The position numbers were made by a program, and so were the translations under genes. Under the pieces are notes generated by a model. The model was not told the origin of the DNA. It made no database searches and worked only from the letters and a program-made list of their open reading frames with translations. A stretch of 33,258 nt of DNA, taken from positions 1 through 33,258 of IMG/VR virus record IMGVR_UViG_3300017971_000583; one strand, written 5' to 3'. Shown here piece by piece: positions 6,953 through 14,052 of the stretch (its first letter is position 1; every line of letters begins with the position of its first letter). Source of the stretch: a virus.

Positions 6953-7579
6953 ATGGAGTACGAGCAAGACCGAGATGATGACTTCTATCTGCGTGAAGAT
7001 TGGCAGGTGTTCGACGAAGCGGGCAAATTGCTTGAGACAGGAACCCCGGAATATCTACGCGTTCGTTGGGGGCATGCTTTTACCAAAGTGCGCGATCCTG
7101 AAGGCAGAGAGCATCCGATGATCGAGGCGGCGAAAGCAGGCATGCTGATTCGCTCTTGGTATGTGGAGCGATCCCACGGGGCCAGGACCACGGTACTTTG
7201 TCGAGGCACACAAGATCAATGCCGTGCGGTGTACGAAGAAGTAGCAAAGCGCCTCAAACCAGGAGCTGGTTGCGTGGCTTTGATGCATCCACGGGGGTTT
7301 CCAGTAGATCAAAGAGCACGCGCGGGGTTTCGTCCCATTGCTGATCCTGATGTCGATGTTGATTCAGAAACCCCCAAGAACTTTGAATTTGCAGAGATCC
7401 CACCGGAGCCCACCGATGATCAGATCGCCGAATCGGTGCAAAAGGTGATGTCTGATACTGAATCGGAACACCCGCCGGAACACCCGCCGGATCCCCCGAA
7501 AAAACAAATCGACACATCGGGGAACGAGGTGGTGCCCCCCGGATCGGTACCGCCCCCCAGATCGGTACCGTCAACATGA
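6953..7579 (+). CDS. Hypothetical acidic protein with Pro-rich tail
   Basis: A 208-residue protein with the strong start context GGAGGTAAAA-ATG. The first 130 residues look globular with short strands and helices (WQVFDEAGKLLETGTPEYLR; ARTTVLCRGTQDQCRAVYEE). From about residue 135 it turns acidic and Pro-rich, ending in tandemly repeated EHPPEHPP and a PPGSVPPPRSVPS stretch that matches DNA repeats. No family recognised. It overlaps the next gene by ATGA. Confidence 0.8.
   Translation: MEYEQDRDDDFYLREDWQVFDEAGKLLETGTPEYLRVRWGHAFTKVRDPEGREHPMIEAAKAGMLIRSWYVERSHGARTTVLCRGTQDQCRAVYEEVAKRLKPGAGCVALMHPRGFPVDQRARAGFRPIADPDVDVDSETPKNFEFAEIPPEPTDDQIAESVQKVMSDTESEHPPEHPPDPPKKQIDTSGNEVVPPGSVPPPRSVPST
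7465..7570 (+). repeat. Two short tandem duplications in a Pro-rich tail
   Basis: GGAACACCCGCC is duplicated at 7465-7476 and 7477-7488. An 18-bp unit ending GATCGGTACCG is duplicated at 7535-7552 and 7553-7570 with one mismatch. Both are in frame and lengthen the Pro-rich tail of the surrounding gene. Confidence 0.95.
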
Positions 7580-8028
7580 AACGCTGTCGTAGTAATCCTC
7601 TGCTTTCTGGGTGGGTGTGTCCAAACTGCGGCCAGGTTGGGGGCCGCCACGGGCGTGGGGGGGCCCGCAGATGTCGGGGGCACAATCGGGGACCCATCTG
7701 CGATGGGTTGGTGTGTCGGTGTGGGGATGGGGTGTGCTATTCGAAATCTGGGGGCCGTGGCTGGCGGCGGTCCCCTTGCCCAAATGCCTACTGTTGGCAT
7801 TGTGGCTGGAAAGGCGAGGTTCGCTCGAGAGATTTCGAGCGGGCCTATGGACACTCGCGGTGTCCTGGTTCTCCCACGGGATGGCATCATGCTTTGGCAC
7901 GTCTTGGCATGAATCCCGAACCTGACGCTCTGCAGTTGGACTTCAGCTGCAGCTACTGCGGTGTGGTTGGAGAGTGCGTGATCCACCCCATCGAAGATAT
8001 CACCTGGAAATACCCGGAATCTCACTGA
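7576..8028 (+). CDS. Multi-zinc-ribbon protein
   Basis: A 150-residue Cys-rich protein starting at an ATG overlapping the previous stop (ATGA). It contains at least four paired-cysteine motifs: VCPNCG, CRCGDGVC, CPNAYCWHCGW and CSYCGVVGEC, with many Gly and Arg between them (GGRHGRGGARRCRG). Such arrays usually bind zinc and nucleic acid. The 5' third is very G-rich in DNA and carries a G-quadruplex-type motif. The frame is favoured over two shadow frames here because of the ordered CxxC pairs and the coupling to the gene upstream. Precise role unknown. Confidence 0.7.
   Translation: MKRCRSNPLLSGWVCPNCGQVGGRHGRGGARRCRGHNRGPICDGLVCRCGDGVCYSKSGGRGWRRSPCPNAYCWHCGWKGEVRSRDFERAYGHSRCPGSPTGWHHALARLGMNPEPDALQLDFSCSYCGVVGECVIHPIEDITWKYPESH
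7639..7663 (+). other. G-quadruplex-type motif
   Basis: Four or more G runs (GGGGG, GGG and a run of seven G) separated by loops of seven and three bases fit the G3+N1-7 pattern. It lies inside the zinc-ribbon gene, just before an 8-bp inverted repeat (CGCAGATG 7666-7673 and CATCTGCG 7695-7702). Confidence 0.45.
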
Positions 8029-8213
8029 ACCCCCAATAGCCAAGCGATTTTTGAGCTGATGCAGGCACAGCGGCTTACATGCGGCATTTGCACAGGTGCA
8101 TGCTTGGCAATTTTAGGCTTGATCAACACGGAACGATCATTCCTTGTTGTAGCCCAAGCGGGTGGTATCGTCAGGATTTTTGTCTATGTGTAAGCCTGCG
8201 GATAAGGTGGGGT

Positions 8214-8918
8214 ATGCCTAACGAAAATCATGCAAAGGTGTGGGTGTATGGGGTTTGCCTAGCCCGTTGGGCTGAGGAAACGCATGCACTTTTGGTTCGG
8301 AGACCCGATTCAGACCAGGATCTGGTTGTGGGGGGTGTGCTCCTTGAAGGATATACGTTTGAGACATATATCACCAGCGCGTACCGTCGGGTCTTTGAGC
8401 AACCTATGGGCGTGTACATGACCTACGGAATCGCCGCTTCGCAAGCGCTAGAGTGTAAGGTAGCATCCCCTACAGTGTACCTTTTGTGCAGTACGCCTAA
8501 GTTGGAAGGGAAACTTAGACCGGATCCTGTAAAGCGCACAGCTCGATGTAATCCCCCCTATGCGTCCGCTCGTTGGGTGCCCATACGGGAAATGGTTGGG
8601 GCAAAATACAACACCAAGCAGTGCAGCATGCTGCAGTACACAATTTTAGCTATGGCCGCGAAATGTGGAGAGGAGCTGGTGCCGGAGACTACTTCGAAAA
8701 AAACCCAACCTGTGCTAACCAAGCTACAGGCGAGGTATTTGGCGCACATACGGTTACATATAAAGGACCACAACCGCCCGCCAACATATAGGGAGCTCGC
8801 ACAGCGGTTTGGGTGCGCGTCGGCCAATGCGGCTAAGGACGTGGTGGATGCTTTGGTGAAAAAGGAATACTTGAGCATCGCACCAGGGGTGAATAGGGGG
8901 ATTGTTTTGGTTGATTGA
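8214..8918 (+). CDS. Degenerate Nudix-like domain fused to a LexA-type winged helix
   Basis: A 234-residue protein. The frame is open from 8079, but ATG 8214 is preceded by AAGGTGGGG and starts where the recognisable domain begins; the 185 bases before it hold no convincing gene. Residues 8-127 resemble a Nudix fold (VWVYGVCLAR, ALLVRRPD, GGVLLEG, then AYRRVFEQPMG), but the REx2EE catalytic glutamates are mostly lost. Residues 168-234 match the LexA DNA-binding domain (LTKLQARYLAHI, RPPTYRELAQRFG, VDALVKKEYL). There is no LexA autoprotease. The plan recalls NrtR-type regulators, in which an inactive Nudix domain senses a nucleotide. A lysogeny or metabolite-sensing repressor is plausible. LexA part about 0.85 sure, Nudix part about 0.45. 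Confidence 0.85.
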   Translation: MPNENHAKVWVYGVCLARWAEETHALLVRRPDSDQDLVVGGVLLEGYTFETYITSAYRRVFEQPMGVYMTYGIAASQALECKVASPTVYLLCSTPKLEGKLRPDPVKRTARCNPPYASARWVPIREMVGAKYNTKQCSMLQYTILAMAAKCGEELVPETTSKKTQPVLTKLQARYLAHIRLHIKDHNRPPTYRELAQRFGCASANAAKDVVDALVKKEYLSIAPGVNRGIVLVD

Positions 8919-8945
8919 TTTTTGCCAGGATGTTAGATTGCGCTC

Positions 8946-9009
8946 GACGCTCGCAGTGGGCCTGTCGGTCTTCGCTATTTTCATCTAACCATTGCGAGCG
9001 TCTTTTTTT
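8946..9009 (+). terminator. Rho-independent terminator
   Basis: GACGCTCGCA at 8946-8955 pairs perfectly with TGCGAGCGTC at 8993-9002, followed at once by seven T (9003-9009). It lies just after the last gene of the left block, which fits termination. The 37-base loop is unusually long and carries ATCTAA, complementary to TTAGAT upstream of the stem. Confidence 0.75.
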
Positions 9010-9037
9010 GCATCCCATCATATTCTAGTCTGAACCA

Positions 9038-9100
9038 CGTGCACTTTTTTGCGTATCGTGTGCACGGATTTGTTGACGCTTCTTAGATCGTGGTTAGATG
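9038..9100 (+). promoter_or_regulatory. Probable promoter and operator region for the right block
   Basis: Between the terminator and the next gene there are: an inverted repeat CGTGCAC (9038-9044) and GTGCACG (9060-9066); a -35-like TTGACG at 9073-9078; and TTAGAT at 9083-9088 and 9094-9099, the latter spaced 15 bases from TTGACG as a possible -10. GGTTAGATG at 9092-9100 is the reverse complement of CATCTAACC at 8982-8990. No SD precedes the next ATG, so a leaderless transcript starting near 9107 is conceivable. Confidence 0.45.
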
Positions 9101-9107
9101 CCAACAC

Positions 9108-9620
9108 ATGGATGAAGTCATCGAACGTCTAGTAGTAGCGCAAACTGAACAAAAACTTGTGCAGATTGGAGAGGAATACATCCCTACGCCCCATCTGCAA
9201 ACACCTTTTCGGGCGCAACCAATATACAAGGTTGTGAAAGAACCCATTGTCTACAAGCGTGGAAAGCGGTTACCTGATCCATCTGGGAAAACTCCTGATC
9301 CTCTGCTCATCAAAGAGATCGTCATGTACACGGTGGATGACGGATCGGTGTACTATGATGTGTTTTCGGTTGGGGAGCCGGGGTCTGTTCCCGCAGACCA
9401 TGATGTTGGGTTTATCACGACCATTTCTGCAGAAGACGTTGTGCGTCGAGATGTGCGCGTCCTGGCAAGCAAAACTATCGAAGAGTTCCGTCAACGCATT
9501 CAGGAAGCCAACGAAAAGGAAGCGGCCGAAAACGCGGCTCAGATGATGCCGGATTTTTCTGGCGAGAAACTACACCTGGGAGGGCCAGAGTATGGCACGA
9601 GTGCCCCCCAAACGCCCTAA
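9108..9620 (+). CDS. Hypothetical protein, first gene of the right block
   Basis: A 170-residue protein. The frame opens at a GTG at 9090, but the ATG at 9108 fits the MDEVIERLV start better. Neither has an SD. The middle part alternates short strands (QPIYKVVKEPIVYKRGKRL, IVMYTVDDGSVYYDVFSV), then comes a charged helix (IEEFRQRIQEANEKEAAENA) and a Gly/Pro-rich end. No family recognised. It overlaps the ribbon-helix-helix gene by 29 bases, so they are co-translated. Position after the terminator and promoter-like region marks it as the start of a new transcription unit. Confidence 0.75.
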   Translation: MDEVIERLVVAQTEQKLVQIGEEYIPTPHLQTPFRAQPIYKVVKEPIVYKRGKRLPDPSGKTPDPLLIKEIVMYTVDDGSVYYDVFSVGEPGSVPADHDVGFITTISAEDVVRRDVRVLASKTIEEFRQRIQEANEKEAAENAAQMMPDFSGEKLHLGGPEYGTSAPQTP

Positions 9621-9837
9621 ATCACGTGTAACCATCACGCTCACCGATGAGACCTTGGAGCTCATATACAATGTCATTGAGCTCCGCGGGGGTGGCTGCG
9701 TCTCGCATGCCATCGAGGAAGCAATACGTACCTGGTATGAGCAGCTGCAAAAGATCCCCGTTCATCGGGTACGCCCAGCAGCCCGCCCATCTAGGGCGCG
9801 CGCAACGTCTGCCTACAGAGGAAATACAGATGACTGA
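9592..9837 (+). CDS. Ribbon-helix-helix DNA-binding protein
   Basis: An 81-residue protein with GGGAGGG before the ATG. Residues 10-50 fit the MetJ/Arc/CopG ribbon-helix-helix pattern: a strand RVTITLTDETLELI, then a helix, a turn with GG, and VSHAIEEAIRTWYEQL. Such proteins dimerise and insert the strand pair into the major groove, usually as repressors. The C-terminal 30 residues are Arg/Ala-rich. As second gene of its unit it could autoregulate the promoter region upstream or the palindrome at 12956; this is inference. It overlaps the following gene by 8 bases. Confidence 0.8.
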   Translation: MARVPPKRPKSRVTITLTDETLELIYNVIELRGGGCVSHAIEEAIRTWYEQLQKIPVHRVRPAARPSRARATSAYRGNTDD

Positions 9838-10156
9838 TACACCCAAGCGCACCCCAAAGTCGGCGGCGTTGCGTGCATTTCGTCGCACTGGGCGCGGGCC
9901 TGCTGATTGTGTTGTGGTGTTCCAGTGCTTCTTGGACCCACAGGACGAAACTTGGGATGTTCAGTATTTATCCAAAAGTTGGGTAGATTATGACGGGGAT
10001 GGATTACCCGACGGTGTGCCTTACGCCGTCGCGAAAGCGCTTGTGGGCGAAAGCGTGACGCGTAACATGGGGCAGGTTGCCGGCAAGGTTGCTACCGATG
10101 TGGGGGCAAACCTGATGGATGAAATCCTAAATCGAATTAGAGGTAGAGGTAGATAA
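9830..10156 (+). CDS. Hypothetical protein with an EF-hand-like loop
   Basis: A 108-residue protein. The frame is open from 9647, but ATG 9830 follows GAGGAAATAC and gives a natural start (MTDTPKRTPKSAA). The N-terminus is basic. Residues 55-66 contain DYDGDGLPDG, which looks like a DxDxDGxxD calcium-binding loop. The C-terminal half is an Ala/Gly/Val-rich helix (VTRNMGQVAGKVATDVGANL) ending in RGRGR, which could associate weakly with a membrane. No family recognised. Confidence 0.7.
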   Translation: MTDTPKRTPKSAALRAFRRTGRGPADCVVVFQCFLDPQDETWDVQYLSKSWVDYDGDGLPDGVPYAVAKALVGESVTRNMGQVAGKVATDVGANLMDEILNRIRGRGR

Positions 10157-10482
10157 TGAACGCATCCCTAACATACGTTGTGGAGGTCTTATACCAAGAC
10201 ATAGACAAGGTGGCGACTGTTATGGAGAACATCGATATTTCTCCGGATGTTGAAGGCATACAACCACCAATTTCGATATGCGAGGACATAACAGCAATCA
10301 ACGGCCGTTTTATCGAGCGTACTGTAAAATACCTTTACAGTGCGGAATTCGAAGACGCGTATCCAACGGTAGACCTCAAGGAAGCGGCCCTAAAGGGCGT
10401 TGGTAAAAACATCATCGCGAATAAGCTCCCGGCAAGGGTGGACGTAATCGCGGCGCAATACGAGTTGAATGATTGCCCATGA
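10156..10482 (+). CDS. Hypothetical protein
   Basis: A 108-residue acidic protein starting at an ATG that shares its A with the previous TAA (TAATG); GAGGTAG upstream can serve as SD. It has mixed alpha/beta character (LTYVVEVLYQDIDKVATVME; FIERTVKYLYSAEFEDAYP; GVGKNIIANKLPARVDVIAA) and no membrane segment or zinc motif. It overlaps the next large gene by ATGA. A virion-assembly role is possible from context only. Confidence 0.7.
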   Translation: MNASLTYVVEVLYQDIDKVATVMENIDISPDVEGIQPPISICEDITAINGRFIERTVKYLYSAEFEDAYPTVDLKEAALKGVGKNIIANKLPARVDVIAAQYELNDCP

Positions 10483-12932
10483 GCAACAAGCCAAGATCCC
10501 CAGCACAACAAGCCGCGATTGCTAAAGCGCAAGCGGCAAGAATGGCAAACCGTGCGGCGCGCCAACGACAGATGGATCTCGATCGCGCCCAGCGTGGAGG
10601 TGAGGAAGAAGAAGCAGACGAGGACGAAGATCGCTCCCCTGATTTATCGATGCCGCACTCTCCAGCACTCGATCGCGCGCGTGTGCAGGACGAGCGCCAG
10701 TTTACCGGGGAGGCACACCATTTCAGCGACCCGGCAGACCCGACGGAAATTTCTCCGGAGGAAGCCATCCAGAAAGGAGCCTTGGATTCTGAATCGGCAC
10801 TGAGTAACGAGATGCTCGATCAAACGTTCAGGAAAAAAGCTATGGGTGAAAAAGTAGCGTGGAACGCTCGGGGCCCCGTCTTGTACAACAGTTGCACGGA
10901 GCTCTGGCTTCCGCGCGCCGGCGACAGAGCAAAGGTTTATTTGTATCAGACCAAACCTCGAGCGGCCGAGCTGGATGTTGTCAACTTGCAGGATATTCCT
11001 GAGTACTCGGATATGATTCGGTATCTCAAACAACGCTTCTGGCACGGTGACGACGCGGAATTCAAGTGGATGATCGTAACAGACGGGCGCCGCATTCGCG
11101 GGCGCGATCTCGTTGCGTTCGCGGCGGATCCTATGGTATCGGCTGCTTGGCGACAGCGTGCTTTGGGCGATGGGGTGTTCGGGCAAATTCCCGGCTACCC
11201 TGAAAGTGCGGCGGCTTCGGTGCTGCCACAACCTGGGTTAGCGCCCACGCGCGCCGATTTTGAGTCGGCTCGACGAATACACAATATCCCCTACATCCAA
11301 CACCAGCAACAAATCCCGCCGCACCCCCCCGGACCACCGGGGACGGCAGGGATCCCACCGCATCTACAGCGCAGGTTACCGCCCCCGTCTTGGAACATGC
11401 CCCGGGGTGGAAACGGTGGGCACCCTCCTGGTGCTCCGATGCCCCAACATGACCCGGGGTACCCCTATGGTGCTTCGATGCCCCAACATGACCCGGGGTA
11501 CCCCTATGGTGCTTCGATGCCCCAATATGATCCAGGTTACTCGCTTGGTGTGCCAGCTCCGGCTCCGGCTCCGGCTCCGGTCCAGCCGGCCCCAGCCCCG
11601 GAGTCGGCTCCGGTCCAGCCGGCCCCGGCCCAGTCTCCAGTCCAAACACCAAAATCCGCAACCAGGGAAGACTCTGATGAAGAAGCAGAAGATCCCCAAA
11701 TGGTTTGGATGCGGGCACAGCTTGAGCGCATGAACGACCGGATGGAGCAATTGATGTCAAAGTTGCAACCCTCGGATCCAATGTATTCCTATGGTGCAAG
11801 TTATCCGATGCCCATACAACAACAGGTAGCACCTACGGATAACAAATTGATCCAGGAAGTAAGCCGCGATATGGCGCTCGTGCAAGGGCAAGTGCATGGC
11901 ATGCAACAGTTGATGCGTGAATTTATGCGTCACATGAATGCCAGCAAACAACAGCTGGATTCTCTTGTTTCGGTGCAGCAAACTACAGCCGCACCAGTAA
12001 TGCCCAGCGGGTACTCAATGCCTGCGCAACTTCCGCAACCCCAACCAATTTCTGCCGCGCCACCAGCAAGCGCGCTTTCGTCTCTGCAGCAACAAATGGG
12101 CGAACTAGAGCAAAGCTATCGCAGCTTCGTCAAGCTTGCGAACACCTTTGGTTTACGGCCGCCCCAATCACCAGTGCAAGGTACCCCATCAGCATCACAA
12201 TCTGTGCATCTAGGTCCTGCCGCGAGTAACGGGAGTGGATCTTTGCTGGATGGGACCACTATGGATCTCCCAGAACAAGCAACACAACCGCACCACCCCG
12301 ACAACAATCCGCCTATTCGAATACAAGAAGCGGGTCCTTGGAGATTTGCATTTGGGCCTGAGGGTAAAATGTTGGGGCCGCTTGAACAAGCTATGTTCAA
12401 CGCGGATAACATCCAAGAGCTTGGCAAAGGATTTTTGCAAAGGGTAGAGGCGGCGAAGAACAACGTCGAACGGCAAAAAACAGACGCACTGGAAAACGAA
12501 TTGATCAATATGCGACGTGCGATGAACCAAATGCAAAATCATTCGCAATCTGAGCAACAATCGATGCTTGGGTATATTGCTCATCTTGAGGGTTTGCTCC
12601 AAGCTTCTGGTAAGCCGCCGATGCAACCAGCACCGATGCCGCCAGCGCCGATGCAACCAGCACCGATGCCGCCAGCACCGATGCAACCAGCACCGATGCC
12701 GCCAGCACCGATACAACCAGCACCGATGCCGCCAGCACCGATACAACCAGCACCGATGCCTCCTGTTCAACCAGCACCGATGCCTCCTGTTCAACCAGCA
12801 CCGATGCCTCCTGTTCAACCAGCACCGATGCCTCCTGTTCAACCAGCACCTATGCAACCATCGCATGATCCTGAAGTACTTGTTTCCGCAGATATGCGCG
12901 AAGCTGAAGACGTGGGATCAAGCTTGTTGTAG
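10479..12932 (+). CDS. Large Pro/Gln/Met-rich repeat protein, probable structural or scaffold protein
   Basis: An 817-residue protein. ATG 10479 overlaps the previous stop. In order: a basic Ala/Arg helix (residues 5-35); an acidic EEEEADEDED stretch; a globular domain at about 100-220 (VLYNSCTELWLPRAGDRAKV, FKWMIVTDGRRIRG); a Pro/Gly/Tyr region with three 13-residue repeats (318-356); Pro-Ala-Pro runs; helical coiled-coil segments at about 400-500 and 640-700; and a C-terminal array of PAPMPP and QPAPMPP units (715-791). No membrane span and no catalytic motif. Low-complexity linkers between coiled coils suggest an elongated assembly or virion protein. No family recognised. Confidence 0.8.
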   Translation: MSNKPRSPAQQAAIAKAQAARMANRAARQRQMDLDRAQRGGEEEEADEDEDRSPDLSMPHSPALDRARVQDERQFTGEAHHFSDPADPTEISPEEAIQKGALDSESALSNEMLDQTFRKKAMGEKVAWNARGPVLYNSCTELWLPRAGDRAKVYLYQTKPRAAELDVVNLQDIPEYSDMIRYLKQRFWHGDDAEFKWMIVTDGRRIRGRDLVAFAADPMVSAAWRQRALGDGVFGQIPGYPESAAASVLPQPGLAPTRADFESARRIHNIPYIQHQQQIPPHPPGPPGTAGIPPHLQRRLPPPSWNMPRGGNGGHPPGAPMPQHDPGYPYGASMPQHDPGYPYGASMPQYDPGYSLGVPAPAPAPAPVQPAPAPESAPVQPAPAQSPVQTPKSATREDSDEEAEDPQMVWMRAQLERMNDRMEQLMSKLQPSDPMYSYGASYPMPIQQQVAPTDNKLIQEVSRDMALVQGQVHGMQQLMREFMRHMNASKQQLDSLVSVQQTTAAPVMPSGYSMPAQLPQPQPISAAPPASALSSLQQQMGELEQSYRSFVKLANTFGLRPPQSPVQGTPSASQSVHLGPAASNGSGSLLDGTTMDLPEQATQPHHPDNNPPIRIQEAGPWRFAFGPEGKMLGPLEQAMFNADNIQELGKGFLQRVEAAKNNVERQKTDALENELINMRRAMNQMQNHSQSEQQSMLGYIAHLEGLLQASGKPPMQPAPMPPAPMQPAPMPPAPMQPAPMPPAPIQPAPMPPAPIQPAPMPPVQPAPMPPVQPAPMPPVQPAPMPPVQPAPMQPSHDPEVLVSADMREAEDVGSSLL
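11430..11546 (+). repeat. Three tandem 39-bp coding units
   Basis: Units at 11430-11468, 11469-11507 and 11508-11546. The first two differ by one base, while the third has drifted in its second half. Each encodes a 13-residue block of the GASMPQHDPGYPY type. Confidence 0.95.
12621..12851 (+). repeat. Pro-Ala-Pro-Met tandem array (30-bp then 24-bp units)
   Basis: About four and a half 30-bp units (12621-12755) pass into four 24-bp units (12756-12851) that replace CCGCCAGC by CCTCCTGTT. Neighbouring units differ by one base at most, which suggests recent expansion. All units keep the reading frame. Confidence 0.93.
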
Positions 12933-12955
12933 CTAGATTATTCGGGCAATTTGCG

Positions 12956-12975
12956 TTATCGTTATGTAACGATAA
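12956..12975. promoter_or_regulatory. 20-bp palindrome, operator candidate
   Basis: TTATCGTTA and TAACGATAA form a perfect 9+9 bp dyad around the centre TG. It sits in the 55-bp gap before the first membrane-protein gene, three bases upstream of its SD (GAGGTG at 12978-12983). A dimeric repressor or activator site is likely; as RNA it could form only a short hairpin. Confidence 0.65.
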
Positions 12976-12987
12976 ACGAGGTGTCCG

Positions 12988-14046
12988 ATGGTAGATTTTG
13001 CGTGCTCACCGGCTCTTTTGGCAACAAGCCGGTTTTATCCATACGACATGATACACCGCGGCGAATACCCAATAGATCGGGTTTATCGCCCCGGGTATTG
13101 TGAGGCACTGGTCGATTTGCCTCATGGTGCGTGTCCTGGGTGGAACTACCGCCCTTGGGCACCACCACCCCCAAGAGGGCAGAGTGGGAACATTCCATAT
13201 CGCCATCATCCAGACTATGCTAAGTATGTGTGCCCTCCAACTCCGCGTGATATGGTGACGCCCAAAGATGTCCCGCCTGGGAGGTCTTATGGCGGGCAAG
13301 CTGTTGGAGTGGTCGTCCCGGGTGGTGATCCGTTTGGGTTGTCACCAGTGCAAACCACCATGCCAGGTAGCGATCCGTTTGGGTTGTCACCAGTGCAAAA
13401 TGCTACCCCGGGGCGGGATCCGTCTGGTGGTGCTCCTCCCGGCAAAGTGTACCCAGGCAGTGACCCCTTCGGCGGTGCCCCCTTCGGTGGTACTCCGCCC
13501 AGCCATGTTTACCCAGGGAGCGATCCTTGGGGCGGTACTCCCTACGGTGGTGCTCCGCCCAGCAACGTTTACCCTGGCAGTGATCCATCTGCACAAGCGA
13601 ACGGAGACACCCCTACTTTGCTTGGCACGCTTGGTTGTGGTGTGCGAAAAAAGTGCAATCCGGCATATTCTCCAAGGTACCGCAGTTTGCGCAACACTCT
13701 TCGAAGACAGTACCACGATTGGGCATATTCGCGAGCGATGGCGCGCCTCACGAGCACTCAAGCTCATTGTGCGCATCCTGTGATATCTGGGATGTTTGCT
13801 GGGCGTGCACCAAATGGGCAGCTTTCACAGACATTCGAAGAGGGGTTGGGCGAGACACAGCACCTAACTAGGCTTCCGACCTTACCCGCGATGACAATAG
13901 ATCGGGATGTTTATTTCCCTAAAGACGTCGATCAAGCAGCCCAAAAAACAAATGAAAAAGACGAAGGGTTGTCTGGTTTGGCAATTGTTGCGTTGGTTGT
14001 TGCTGGTGGGGTTGGCCTGTATGCTGCCTCGAAAGCTTTTAAGTAG
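12988..14046 (+). CDS. Pro/Gly-rich virion protein with C-terminal membrane anchor
   Basis: A 352-residue protein with SD GAGGTG before the ATG. No signal peptide. The N-terminal 100 residues are aromatic and Pro-rich (YRPGYCEALVDLPHGACPGW). Residues about 105-195 hold some seven repeats of the PGSDPFGG type with linkers GGAPPSNVY. A Cys/Arg-rich part follows (GCGVRKKCNP, RYRSLRNTLRRQYHDW), then acidic and polar residues. The last 24 residues are one hydrophobic helix (LAIVALVVAGGVGLYAASK) ending AFK. The pattern, with a long soluble N-terminus and a single C-terminal helix with positive end, recurs in several genes downstream and suggests a protein of an internal virion membrane. Confidence 0.8.
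   Translation: MVDFACSPALLATSRFYPYDMIHRGEYPIDRVYRPGYCEALVDLPHGACPGWNYRPWAPPPPRGQSGNIPYRHHPDYAKYVCPPTPRDMVTPKDVPPGRSYGGQAVGVVVPGGDPFGLSPVQTTMPGSDPFGLSPVQNATPGRDPSGGAPPGKVYPGSDPFGGAPFGGTPPSHVYPGSDPWGGTPYGGAPPSNVYPGSDPSAQANGDTPTLLGTLGCGVRKKCNPAYSPRYRSLRNTLRRQYHDWAYSRAMARLTSTQAHCAHPVISGMFAGRAPNGQLSQTFEEGLGETQHLTRLPTLPAMTIDRDVYFPKDVDQAAQKTNEKDEGLSGLAIVALVVAGGVGLYAASKAFK
13315..13590 (+). repeat. Degenerate PGSDPFGG-coding repeats
   Basis: About seven imperfect in-frame copies of a unit encoding PG(S/G/R)DP(F/W/S)G followed by a Gly/Pro linker. Spacing is 36 to 60 bases and copies are diverged, so this array is older than the arrays at 12621 and 25540. Confidence 0.85.
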
Positions 14047-14052
14047 TACAAT

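Noticed and set aside
8059-8193. Mini frame of 44 codons in the gap before the Nudix/LexA-like gene
   Set aside because: The ATG has no clear SD and the product (MQAQRLTCGICTGAC...) shows no family. Possible but not supportable.
8079-8213. Upstream extension of the Nudix/LexA-like gene to ATG 8079
   Set aside because: No SD at 8079, whereas ATG 8214 has AAGGTGGGG and begins at the domain boundary.
12210-12866. Long minus-strand open frames full of RHRCWLHRC repeats (also 12505-12849)
   Set aside because: They are the antisense of the PAPMPP array; the unusual composition follows from the repeat, and no start signals or neighbours on that strand support them.
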